Source: Deltaproteobacteria bacterium
GTDB taxonomy: Bacteria > Myxococcota_A > UBA9160
Direction: 5' to 3'
Length of the DNA stretch: 9,090 nucleotides
Assembly: GCA_003520425.1 (NCBI GenBank)
Contig: DOUU01000342.1
Span: forward strand, 1 to 9,090
Under the pieces are notes generated by a model. The model searched no databases. It had not been told where the DNA came from and saw only the letters and a list, made by a program, of their open reading frames with translations. Below, piece after piece: positions 1 through 6,179 of the stretch (positions are counted from its first letter, which is position 1; every line of letters starts with the position of its first letter). A program made the position numbers and the translations under genes.

Positions 1-2
1 AC

Positions 3-968
3 CGGCCCACGTTCGTGAAGAGCCTGGCGATGGTACCCATCCGCACCGCGGATCCCATCGGCGCGATCGGCAACTACTGGGCGAAGCGTCACCAGGCGAC
101 GCCCGCGGAGCTGAGCCTGTTGCAGGCTCTCGCCCACAGCACTTCCGTCGCGCTCGAGAGCGTCTCTCTCTACGCAGAGCTCGAGCGCCGAGTGGCCGAG
201 CGGACCGACGAGCTCCATGCCTCGAACGCCGAGTTGATCGAGGCCAACAATGCCCTCAGCGAGCTGCATCGTCAGAAAGAAGCGCTCGCGGCTCTTCTCG
301 TCCACGACCTGCGCAGCCCCGCCGCGACGATCGTGATGCGCGCGCAGATGCGGCTCGACGATCCGACGCTTTCGGACAAGGATCGGCGGCATTGGACCCA
401 CGAGCTCGCTGCGGGCGAGACGATCACCCGCATGGCGACGAACCTGCTCGACGTCGCGCAATCCGACGCTGGTGGTTTGGTGGTCAAAGCGGCGCCGCTT
501 GAACTCGGTGGCCTCGTGCGCGGCGTTGTGGAGATCATGTCAGCGCTCGCGGAGGTGCGCAGCCAAGCGATTGAGGTGGATCTGCCCGAAGAGGCGATTG
601 AGCTCACAGCGGACCGCGAGCTGCTGCGACGCGTGCTCCAGAATCTGATCGACAACGGCCTGCGATACTCCCCGTCGGGTAGTGACGTGCGAATCGACAT
701 CGCCGCGGACGAGGCGAGCGTCGACCTTGTCGTTCGCGACCAAGGACCAGGCATTCCGCCCGAGCTGCGGGAGCTTGTCTTCGAGCGCTACGTCCGGCTT
801 TCGGGTGCGGGAGCGGATGAGATGGGGCGCGGCCTTGGGCTCGCCTTCTGCCGGCTCGCGGTCGAAGCACACGGCGGCAAAATCTGGGCCGAGGGAAACG
901 AGCCCAAGGGCCTTTGCTTCCGGGTCCGCCTGCCCCGCGCCCCGATCTCCGCCCCGCCGTCGAGTTGA
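3..968 (+). CDS. Sensor histidine kinase (GAF-HisKA-HATPase), 5'-truncated by window
   Basis: This is the C-terminal part of a two-component sensor kinase that would autophosphorylate on histidine and pass phosphate to a response regulator not seen here. The frame is open to the window edge, and the residues before the GTG at 15 (RPTF) already read as GAF domain, so that GTG is probably internal. Numbering from it: end of a GAF domain at about 1-55, a charged coiled-coil linker at about 55-90, the HisKA H-box LVHDLRSP with His97, then an ATPase domain with N-box NLIDN (210-214), G1 box DQGPGIP (242-248) and G2 box GRGLGLAF (271-278). All catalytic boxes are intact. No membrane segment is visible in the part present, so the kinase may be soluble or anchored upstream. 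The protein ends shortly after the ATPase domain with no receiver domain. The signal sensed by the GAF domain is unknown. Confidence 0.93.
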   Translation, partial: RPTFVKSLAMVPIRTADPIGAIGNYWAKRHQATPAELSLLQALAHSTSVALESVSLYAELERRVAERTDELHASNAELIEANNALSELHRQKEALAALLVHDLRSPAATIVMRAQMRLDDPTLSDKDRRHWTHELAAGETITRMATNLLDVAQSDAGGLVVKAAPLELGGLVRGVVEIMSALAEVRSQAIEVDLPEEAIELTADRELLRRVLQNLIDNGLRYSPSGSDVRIDIAADEASVDLVVRDQGPGIPPELRELVFERYVRLSGAGADEMGRGLGLAFCRLAVEAHGGKIWAEGNEPKGLCFRVRLPRAPISAPPSS

Positions 969-997
969 GCACGTCGCGTGGCTGGAACACAGCGACT

Positions 998-1246
998 CCG
1001 AGGCCGCTCCTACACAGCGACGGCGCGATCGATGCCGCACTGGATGGCCTCGGGATTGCACGCGTTCTCACCCATCAGGTCATGCACCATGTCGGTGCCG
1101 GCCGACTGGTCCTCGTCCTTGACGATTTCGCTCCGCTGCCCGTACCGGTCAGTCTCGTGTACCAGGCCAACCGCCAACGCTCGCCGAATGTGCGGGCGAT
1201 GATCGGCGCCGTTCGGGAGCATCTTCGAACCGCACGCCTGTGCTGA
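998..1246 (+). pseudogene. Remnant of LysR-family regulator (C-terminal end of effector domain)
   Basis: About 80 codons in one frame match the end of the LysR substrate-binding domain: GAIDAALDGLGIARVL (about 1022-1069), then GAGRLVLVLDDFAP, a VSLVYQANRQRSP segment and a closing VRAMIGAVREHLR helix. This order (AAxxGLGIARVLxxQV, then GRLVxVL, then LVY, then a terminal helix) is the standard C-terminal signature of LysR regulators related to those with 'AIDAALAGLGIARVLSYQV'. There is no helix-turn-helix and no N-terminal two thirds, which would need about 600 bp more. Upstream is the kinase stop at 968, only about 30 bp away. The frame stays open back into the kinase gene, so an in-frame start in 914-1000 is formally possible, but no good ribosome site is visible. 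I read it as a decayed, 5'-deleted gene. The family call comes from pattern recognition, not a search. Confidence 0.62.
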
Positions 1247-1278
1247 GGAGACGGCAGATTCCATGGAGCTCGTTGCGG

Positions 1279-1322
1279 GGACGCAGCGCCGGGATCTCCC
1301 GAACCGTTCCGCGGCTGCGTCT
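1279..1322 (-). terminator. Inverted repeat after the nir operon, possible terminator
   Basis: GACGCAGC at 1280-1287 is the exact inverse of GCTGCGTC at 1314-1321, and one more G-T wobble pair extends the stem. A smaller CGGG/CCCG hairpin (1290-1293 and 1298-1301) sits in the loop. The repeat overlaps the stop codon of the SCO gene, which is the last gene of the leftward operon. There is no run of T after it on the minus strand, so it is not a classical intrinsic terminator. It could be an mRNA 3'-end stabiliser, a Rho-assisted stop or chance. Confidence 0.35.
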
Positions 1323-1971
1323 ATTTCGGCGGCGGTTCGTCTGCGAGGAGCGCAGACACGCGCGCCGCAATCGGTGCGAGAGGGCGTTCGAGCCCGTCCA
1401 TATGATCGGCGACATTGCCGCTCCGGTCGAGCAGCGTGATGCGGATGGTGTGGCTGTACTGGCCCGTGCCCGTGGGGCGGTACTTGAATCCGAGAACGTT
1501 CGCCAGCACACGCACGTCATCCGGGGATCCATTCAGCAGGCTCCAGCGTGAGAGATCGAGGTCGTTCTTCCGCGCGTAGGCGAGGAGACGCTCGGGGGTG
1601 TCGACCAGCGGGTCGATGGTGACGAGCACGAAGCGCGTGCGCCTGCGGTCGGCCTCCGGCAGCATCGCCTCTACCTTCTTCAAGTCGCGCACGATGATCG
1701 GGCAGATGGAATCGCAGGTGCCGTAGAAGAGCACCAGGAGCACCGGGCTCCCGCGGAGCGAGGCGAGCGCGAAGGCACGTCCGTCTTGATCGGTCCAGGC
1801 GCCCGGCAGCTGGTAGAGCGAGCGATCAGCGACCGGTGCGTCCCCCGGGATCGCGGGATGCGTCGGGTGTCCCTCGTGGCCCGCGCCGGAGCTGTCCACA
1901 GCACGTGCCGCCGGCCCAAAGGTCGCCGCGAAGGCTGCGAAGAGAAGGAGGGAAGGGAAGGCTCTGCTCAT
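1321..1971 (-). CDS. SCO1/SenC family copper chaperone, exported
   Basis: This is a 216-residue thioredoxin-fold protein of the SCO family, which binds copper and delivers it to copper enzymes such as CuA sites of cytochrome oxidase; some members act as thiol reductases. Residues 1-24 form a signal peptide ending in ARA. A short His-rich stretch HEGHPTHP (32-39) follows. The copper-binding CxxxCP motif is at Cys86 and Cys90 (TCDSICP), and the third ligand is probably His174 in QYSHT. The start was chosen at the ATG (1971-1969), which overlaps the nirV stop as ATGA; the frame is open farther upstream, but that extension has no SCO similarity. As last gene of the nirK operon it is a natural candidate for metallating NirK, which needs three copper atoms of each type per trimer. 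That role is inferred from position. Confidence 0.9.
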   Translation of the reverse strand: MSRAFPSLLLFAAFAATFGPAARAVDSSGAGHEGHPTHPAIPGDAPVADRSLYQLPGAWTDQDGRAFALASLRGSPVLLVLFYGTCDSICPIIVRDLKKVEAMLPEADRRRTRFVLVTIDPLVDTPERLLAYARKNDLDLSRWSLLNGSPDDVRVLANVLGFKYRPTGTGQYSHTIRITLLDRSGNVADHMDGLERPLAPIAARVSALLADEPPPK

Positions 1972-2741
1972 GGCAGACTCCTCGCGCAGCGGAACCCCAG
2001 GTGGTGGAGGGCGTAGGTCGCCTGAAGGCTCGACCGGAACGCGGTGCGCATGAAGGTCGTATAGCTGCGGGGGTCGGCAGCCCCCACTGAGCCGCCCCCG
2101 CACACGCGTTCGCTCGTTCGATCCCGATCGGTTCGGTTGTCGGCGGGTGCGAAGCTCGCGTTGAAGTCTTCGACCCACTCCCAGATTACTCCGTGGAGGT
2201 CGCGGATGCCCCATGCGTTCGGCGGCGTCGAGCCGACCCGCGGGAGGAAGCCGCGGGGCCGCGCATAGAAGGCGAGGATACGTCGTTCGGTCTCGGTCTT
2301 CGCAGCGGCATCTTCCGACGGCGGCGCCGCGGCGAACTCCCACTCAGCCTCGGTCGGGAGCCGCTTGCCCTGGGATCGACAATAGGCCTCGGCTGCAAAC
2401 CACGAGACGAACGTGACCGGGGCGTCCTGCGGAATCTCCGCGCCGGGCTCGAGATCTCCCACCCAGTCCGAGAGGTAGGCGCGGTCTGCGAAGAGCGGCG
2501 ACACATGGGAACGTCGCCAGGATGGGACCTCGCGCACGAAATCGAGGAATTGCGCGCGGGTCACAGGAAGAACGTCCAAGAGAAAGGGCTCGACGCGCGT
2601 CGGCGCCTCGTTCTTCACCGGGTAGAAGGGAGCGTATACGCCACCCGGGAGCCGCTGCATCCCAGGCGAGGCCTCCGATGCTTTGGCCGCGCCGGCCAAG
2701 GAGAGTGCCAGGCCGAGCGTCGCCGCGAAGATCGTCCGCAC
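1968..2741 (-). CDS. nirV: NirV-like protein, formylglycine-generating enzyme (SUMF1) fold, exported
   Basis: This is a 257-residue protein with an N-terminal signal peptide (about 1-22) followed by an FGE-sulfatase/SUMF1 domain. Family marks in order are PVTFVSWFAAEAYC (108-121), GKRLPTEAEWEFAA (125-138), NAWGIRDLHGVIWEWVEDF (175-193), CGGGS (214-218) and LGFRCAR (248-254). Genes of this family directly downstream of nirK are known as nirV. The region that in true formylglycine-generating enzymes holds the two redox cysteines (CHRSYC in the human enzyme) reads GAADPRSYTTF here, with no cysteine. Cys-to-formylglycine oxidation by that mechanism is therefore unlikely. It starts at a GTG (2741-2739) with AGGAG five bases upstream; that site is built from the end of nirK, whose stop lies 8 nt away. 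The stop overlaps the SCO start by 4 nt, so translation is probably coupled. Its molecular function is unknown. Confidence 0.85.
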   Translation of the reverse strand: MRTIFAATLGLALSLAGAAKASEASPGMQRLPGGVYAPFYPVKNEAPTRVEPFLLDVLPVTRAQFLDFVREVPSWRRSHVSPLFADRAYLSDWVGDLEPGAEIPQDAPVTFVSWFAAEAYCRSQGKRLPTEAEWEFAAAPPSEDAAAKTETERRILAFYARPRGFLPRVGSTPPNAWGIRDLHGVIWEWVEDFNASFAPADNRTDRDRTSERVCGGGSVGAADPRSYTTFMRTAFRSSLQATYALHHLGFRCARSLP

Positions 2742-2752
2742 CCTATCTCCTA
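2742..2752 (-). promoter_or_regulatory. Ribosome binding site of nirV overlapping the nirK stop
   Basis: On the minus strand the sequence TAGGAGATAGG precedes the GTG start. The first TAG is the nirK stop codon and shares bases with the AGGAG Shine-Dalgarno. Ribosomes ending nirK are placed directly on the nirV start, which supports translational coupling and fixes the unusual GTG as the start. Confidence 0.7.
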
Positions 2753-4237
2753 GGGGTGCCCCTGCTCCGTGGGCTTGGGAAGCGAGGCGCGGACCTTCGC
2801 GACCTCGCCGGCGGTGACCGGGTCTCCCTGGTTGCCGAAGCTATTCCGCACGTAGGTGAGTACGTTGGCGATCTCGTGGTCCGTGAGGTGCGACCACGAC
2901 GGCATCACGTTCTGGTACCGCTGGCCATTCACTGTGATCTCGCTGGACAGACCCGCCAGCACGATGCGGATCGAGCGCTCCTTGTCGGCCATGAGGAAGT
3001 CGGATTTCGCGAGTGGCGGGAAGACGCTCGCGAGACCCTGTCCCTCGGCCTGGTGACAGGTGGAGCACGTGCCCTGGAAGACGGCCTTGCCGCGCTCGAG
3101 GCGGGCTTCGAGGGACTCGCCCTCGGTTGTCGCGGCCGCCGTCGCTGCGCGCTTGGCCTCGAGGGCCTTCTCCGAGTACTCGGCCAGATAGACCTCGTCC
3201 ACCTCCTTGCCGGAGTAGACGAGCTTGTCCTCCGGTCCTTCCACCTTGAGCATGCCGAGCGCCCCCTTGTTGAACGCGCGGATCAGGGAGTGATCGACGA
3301 GGATGAACGTACCGGGCACCTCGAGCTTGAACTCCACAACGGCCGCCCCTCCCGCCGGAATGACCGTCGTCTGCACGTCGTGAGCAGTCTCGCGCGCCCC
3401 CTCGATGCGGACGGCATCAAAGATCTCGCCGATCACATGGAACGAGCTCACGAGGTTCGGACCGCCGTCACCGACGAAGAGACGTACCGTCTCCCCGACC
3501 TTGGCGGTGAGCGCCCGCTCGCCGACGAGCGCACCATCGCGCCCGTTGAAAACCACATAGGTGGGCTGTTCGAGCATCTCCTTGTCCATGTCGAAGGGCT
3601 GGAGTCCGGGCTCCTTGAAGCCGCCACGCGTGTAGAAGTCACCCTGCATCACGTAGTACTCGCGATCGACCTTCGGCAGACCCTCCTCCGGCTCGACCAC
3701 GATCAGGCCATACATCCCGTTGGCCACGTGCATGGGCACTGGTGCCGTGGCGCAGTGGTAGACGAATACGCCCGCGTTGAGGGCGCGAAAGCTGAACTGC
3801 GATTGATGGCCGGGCGCCGTGAAGGTGCTCGAGGCGCCGCCGCCCGGCCCGGTCACAGCATGCAGATCGATATTGTGGGGCATCGTGTTGTCGGGATGGT
3901 TCATGAGGTGGAGCTCAACCAGGTCGCCGCGCCGCACGCGGATCATGGGGCCGGGCACGGTTCCCCCGAAGGTCCAAAACGTGTACTGCGTGCCGTCGGC
4001 AATCTCCTTCACGAGTTCCTTCACCTCGAGTTTCACCACCACCTTCGCGGCGTGGTCGCGGTTTGTGGGCGGCGCTGCGAGGGGTGGGACACCGAACTGC
4101 GCCTCGACGACCGGCAGGGTGGCTGGGTCGATCGCGGGGAGCGCCGCCGCTGGCCCGGGCGAGAATGCGCTCCGGCACGCGGCGAGCGCGAGGCCAACGA
4201 CGAGCGCGGCGAGCAAGCGGCAGCGGGTTCGGTTCAT
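2750..4237 (-). CDS. nirK: Copper nitrite reductase NirK with fused C-terminal cytochrome c domain
   Basis: This enzyme reduces nitrite to nitric oxide in denitrification. It has 495 residues, against about 340-380 for two-domain NirK; the extra length is a C-terminal cytochrome c domain. A signal peptide with lipobox-like LALAAC (16-21) suggests a lipoprotein. Cupredoxin domain 1 carries His121, catalytic Asp124 and His126 in MPHNIDLH, then His161-Cys162, His170 and Met175 in [16 protein letters not shown]. This gives the type 1 copper set His121/Cys162/His170/Met175 and type 2 ligands His126 and His161. Domain 2 supplies His267 (SFHVIG) and His316 (VDHSLI). The one-residue-shorter CATAPVPMH loop and [33 protein letters not shown] context place it with the AniA-like class II enzymes. 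An Ala-rich charged linker (about 355-380) leads to a cytochrome c with CSTCH (391-395) and likely axial Met445 (NVMPSW). The ATG at 4237 has GGAGG four bases upstream; a farther in-frame ATG at 4291 lacks both that site and a good signal peptide. Confidence 0.96.
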   Translation of the reverse strand: MNRTRCRLLAALVVGLALAACRSAFSPGPAAALPAIDPATLPVVEAQFGVPPLAAPPTNRDHAAKVVVKLEVKELVKEIADGTQYTFWTFGGTVPGPMIRVRRGDLVELHLMNHPDNTMPHNIDLHAVTGPGGGASSTFTAPGHQSQFSFRALNAGVFVYHCATAPVPMHVANGMYGLIVVEPEEGLPKVDREYYVMQGDFYTRGGFKEPGLQPFDMDKEMLEQPTYVVFNGRDGALVGERALTAKVGETVRLFVGDGGPNLVSSFHVIGEIFDAVRIEGARETAHDVQTTVIPAGGAAVVEFKLEVPGTFILVDHSLIRAFNKGALGMLKVEGPEDKLVYSGKEVDEVYLAEYSEKALEAKRAATAAATTEGESLEARLERGKAVFQGTCSTCHQAEGQGLASVFPPLAKSDFLMADKERSIRIVLAGLSSEITVNGQRYQNVMPSWSHLTDHEIANVLTYVRNSFGNQGDPVTAGEVAKVRASLPKPTEQGHP

Positions 4238-4454
4238 GAGGCCTCCGATGGCAGGGGCCAGCGGCGGCCGGCCGTGATGATTCTGGCACATGTCCTGCGC
4301 AGGGGTGTCCCTTGGCGACGGTCTGGAAGCCCCTTGCCGGCCGAGAGCCGCTCGAAATGGCTCTCTCCGCGGGCGCCTGTGCTCGTCGTGCCAGGTCGAG
4401 CTGCTCTCGGTCGTCGTCCCCCGATCTCACGCTCCCGATGCGGAAGGGCCGTTC
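4238..4454 (-). promoter_or_regulatory. nirK upstream region
   Basis: This 217-bp gap between nirK and the tetR-like gene should hold the nir operon promoter unless the operon reads through from the TetR gene, which points the same way. GGAGG at 4246-4242 is the nirK ribosome site. A perfect 10-bp palindrome CCTGCGCAGG lies at 4294-4303, about 60 bp before the start codon, within a looser ACA...TGT dyad, and could be an operator. A CAGAAT sequence on the minus strand just downstream of it is a weak -10 candidate. I saw no convincing FNR/NNR box (TTGAT-N4-ATCAA) or NsrR site. Confidence 0.35.
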
Positions 4455-5099
4455 TCATTGGCGCCGAAGCCTCCTGGGAGCTTCCATGGGTTTCGGAGCT
4501 TCTCGTCCCGCGGAAGCGAGCCCCTCGAGTGCCGCCCGAAATGCAAGAGCCCACCGACGATCGACGGAGGCCTTGGAGGTGCCGAGCCAACCAGCGCTCT
4601 CCTGCACCGCCAGCCCCTGGGCGAGCGCCACGAGCACATGGGCGATGTCGGTCTCATTGCCCGAGAGGAAACCCGCGTCGATACAGCGGCGGACGTGCCC
4701 GACGATGAACTCCCGGACCGCTCCGCCCGCGCGGAGTTCTTTGGGACCTGGGTCGAAGTCGGCGAACGGCCGCGAGAACATCACTTGGGCCAGCACCGGG
4801 TTCTCGCGGACGAACGAACGAAAGATCTCAAGCACGCGAACCAGATCGCCGCGAGAATCGTCGGAGTCCTCGAATTGGTCGAAGCGGCGGCGGAGCTGAC
4901 GAAAGCCTTCGAAGAACACCTCACGGACGAGCCCGGCCTTGTCGCCGAAGAGCTCGTAGACGGCTGGAACGGACGTTGCCGCCCTCTCCGCGACCCTTCG
5001 GGCCGTGAGCCCTGCGATGCCCTCATCGGCGAGGGTCGCCAGCGCCACGTGCAGCACCCGATTCCGCAGCGCGGGCGTCCGCTGCTTCACTCTCGGCAC
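4455..5099 (-). CDS. TetR/AcrR family transcriptional regulator (WHG-type C-terminus)
   Basis: This is a 214-residue dimeric DNA-binding repressor-type protein. Residues 12-62 form the TetR helix-turn-helix domain, with LADEGIAGLTARRVAERA (23-40) and the recognition helix region TSVPAVYELFGDKAGLV (42-58). The rest is an all-helical ligand-binding domain ending in ESAGWLGTSKASVDRRWALAF (167-187), which resembles the WHG-domain subgroup. The likely start is the GTG at 5099-5097, with AGGA about seven bases upstream; a second GTG four codons in (5090) is an alternative. It lies 96 bp downstream of the crotonase gene on the same strand and upstream of nirK. By the usual TetR logic it may control the crotonase/P450 divergon or itself. 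Control of nirK is less expected but cannot be excluded. The ligand is unknown. Confidence 0.92.
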   Translation of the reverse strand: MPRVKQRTPALRNRVLHVALATLADEGIAGLTARRVAERAATSVPAVYELFGDKAGLVREVFFEGFRQLRRRFDQFEDSDDSRGDLVRVLEIFRSFVRENPVLAQVMFSRPFADFDPGPKELRAGGAVREFIVGHVRRCIDAGFLSGNETDIAHVLVALAQGLAVQESAGWLGTSKASVDRRWALAFRAALEGLASAGREAPKPMEAPRRLRRQ

Positions 5100-5195
5100 G
5101 TTCGGATCCTAGTGAAACAGCGGCAACAACACCGTGCAATCCGTTCTGGCGGCGTTTCGGTCGGCGCTGACAAGAGGGTGTGGGTCGCGCCTTTC

Positions 5196-5906
5196 TCACG
5201 CATGGCTTGCGGCTGGGCGTCGAAGTGCAGCGTCGTCGGCCTCGATCGCCGTGCGGAGGGCTCTTAGCGTGTGCTCTCGGGCGCGCAGCTTGCTCGCTGC
5301 GTGCGCCTCCATGTCCAGCGTGGATAGGGCGACCGCAGTGCTTCGTGCAACCCGCTGCAGCTCCGAGACTCCGACGACGCGGTCCAGGAGGCCAGCCTCG
5401 ACTGCATTGTCCGGCGAGAAGGGCTCGGCCAGCGTGACTGCTCTGTTGAAGTGCGCGGGCGCAAGGCGTTGCCGCAGGATCTCGATCGCGGCACGCGGCA
5501 TCGTGATCCCGATCGCCACCTCATTCGCAGCGAGCTTGTAGGGACCAGCCGCGCCCACTCGGTAGTCGCCGGAAAGGAGCAGAAAGACGCCCATCGCCAC
5601 TGCGTGACCCGTGCACGCGATGGCCACCGGCATGGGGAACGATAGGACTCGCTCCGCCAGCTCGAAGCCCGCACGCACCATTGCGATCGACTCGGAACCA
5701 CCCGCTCTGAGCACGGGCAAATCGAACCCCGCCGAGAAAACACCCGGCCTGCCGCCAAGCACAACGACCGCTCGGTCTGCTGCAGCTCGGTCGAGGGCCG
5801 CGTTGAGCTCTGCGAGCATTTCGAGTGACAGCACATTGACCTTGCCGTCGTCCATGGTGATCGTGGCAAATGAGTTTTCGAGCTGGTAGCTGACGAGCGG
5901 TCGCAT
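5196..5906 (-). CDS. Crotonase/enoyl-CoA hydratase family protein
   Basis: This 236-residue protein has the crotonase fold, which binds acyl-CoA thioesters and stabilises an enolate in an oxyanion hole. Visible marks are TITMDDGKVNVLS (16-27), the first oxyanion segment VFSAGFDL (56-63), TGHAVAMGVFLLLSGDYRVG (99-118) and AANEVAIGITMP (126-137). Of the two glutamates used by classical enoyl-CoA hydratase, the second is kept (Glu129) but the first is replaced by Phe108. This pattern is seen in a short crotonase subgroup usually annotated simply as enoyl-CoA hydratase. Isomerase, hydrolase or another activity is as likely as hydration. The ATG start has AAGGGAG 8-9 bases upstream. It is divergent from the P450 gene and precedes the TetR gene on the same strand, which suggests one catabolic unit. 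Confidence 0.92.
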   Translation of the reverse strand: MRPLVSYQLENSFATITMDDGKVNVLSLEMLAELNAALDRAAADRAVVVLGGRPGVFSAGFDLPVLRAGGSESIAMVRAGFELAERVLSFPMPVAIACTGHAVAMGVFLLLSGDYRVGAAGPYKLAANEVAIGITMPRAAIEILRQRLAPAHFNRAVTLAEPFSPDNAVEAGLLDRVVGVSELQRVARSTAVALSTLDMEAHAASKLRAREHTLRALRTAIEADDAALRRPAASHA

Positions 5907-5994
5907 CGCACTTCTCCCTTCTTTTCAAGCGGGCAGCAAGGATCGGGCCGTTTCGGCCGGAGCAATGACCTCACCCCAGGGTTATCAAAACAAC

Positions 5995-6037
5995 GTTCCG
6001 GAATCAAGTTACGATTCGGTTCAGCGCCTCCCGGAAC
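5995..6037. repeat. Nested inverted repeat, possible operator
   Basis: GTTCCGG (5995-6001) is the exact inverse of CCGGAAC (6031-6037). Inside it, GAATC (6001-6005) is the inverse of GATTC (6013-6017), with a 7-bp spacer. The 8-bp palindrome TTCCGGAA (5996-6003) overlaps the left arm. The location between two divergent genes next to a TetR gene makes a regulator-binding site plausible, but the short arms could also arise by chance. Confidence 0.35.
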
Positions 6038-6106
6038 TGAGTCGGGGGGTTTGGTGGGCCGTTTCGCCCCGGGAGGGCCAAGGGTCGAAACGCACAGCCA
6101 AGGGCG

Positions 6107-6158
6107 GTAGGGCCTGTCGGCCGCGGCCGACCTCCTGCTACAAAGCCTCCGGCTACAA
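6107..6158. repeat. REP-like palindromic element with 16-bp perfect dyad
   Basis: GTCGGCCGCGGCCGAC at 6116-6131 is a perfect 16-bp palindrome. It is flanked by GTAG (6107-6110) and CTAC (6137-6140), which can pair as an outer stem around mismatches. GCTACAAAG (6136-6144) is then echoed as a direct repeat GCTACAAGG (6151-6159). Read on the minus strand the unit begins TGTAG and leads into the GC-rich dyad, which resembles the TGTAG-type head of REP elements in GC-rich bacteria. Only one copy is present in this window, so the repeat-family status is inferred. Confidence 0.45.
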
Positions 6159-6179
6159 GGGTGGCTAGGAGAGCAGGCC

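Larger units (their letters stand above)
5907..6179. promoter_or_regulatory. Divergent intergenic control region (crotonase / P450)
   Basis: This 273-bp region contains no gene that I can support. It should carry the back-to-back promoters of the crotonase (leftward) and P450 (rightward) genes. Its most AT-rich part is about 5982-6018. It holds a nested inverted repeat at 5995-6037 and a palindromic element at 6107-6140, both listed separately. The P450 ribosome site AGGAG is at 6167-6171, eight bases before the ATG. I could not assign -35/-10 boxes with confidence. Confidence 0.5.

Noticed and set aside
1010..1264. 84-codon minus-strand open frame
   Set aside because: The plus-strand reading of the same bases gives a clear LysR C-terminal signature, so the antisense frame is a shadow.
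1972..2343. 124-residue N-terminal extension of the SCO protein
   Set aside because: It lies wholly inside nirV in another frame, is Arg-rich and unlike SCO proteins. The ATG at 1971 begins a standard signal peptide and overlaps the nirV stop in the usual ATGA form.
4238..4291. Extended nirK start at 4291 (18 more residues)
   Set aside because: The extension has no Shine-Dalgarno and would put a polar stretch before the signal peptide. The ATG at 4237 has GGAGG just upstream and gives a proper signal sequence.
4285..4300. Sigma-54-like sequence TGGCACATGTCCTGCG upstream of nirK
   Set aside because: Spacing and most bases fit the -24/-12 consensus, but it points rightward, away from nirK and antisense to the TetR gene, with no rightward gene to serve. 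Probably chance.
2522..4708. Very long plus-strand open frame (728 codons) opposite nirK
   Set aside because: It is a shadow of nirK and neighbours caused by high GC. The translation is Arg/His-rich with no family signature, while the minus strand encodes a complete copper and haem enzyme.
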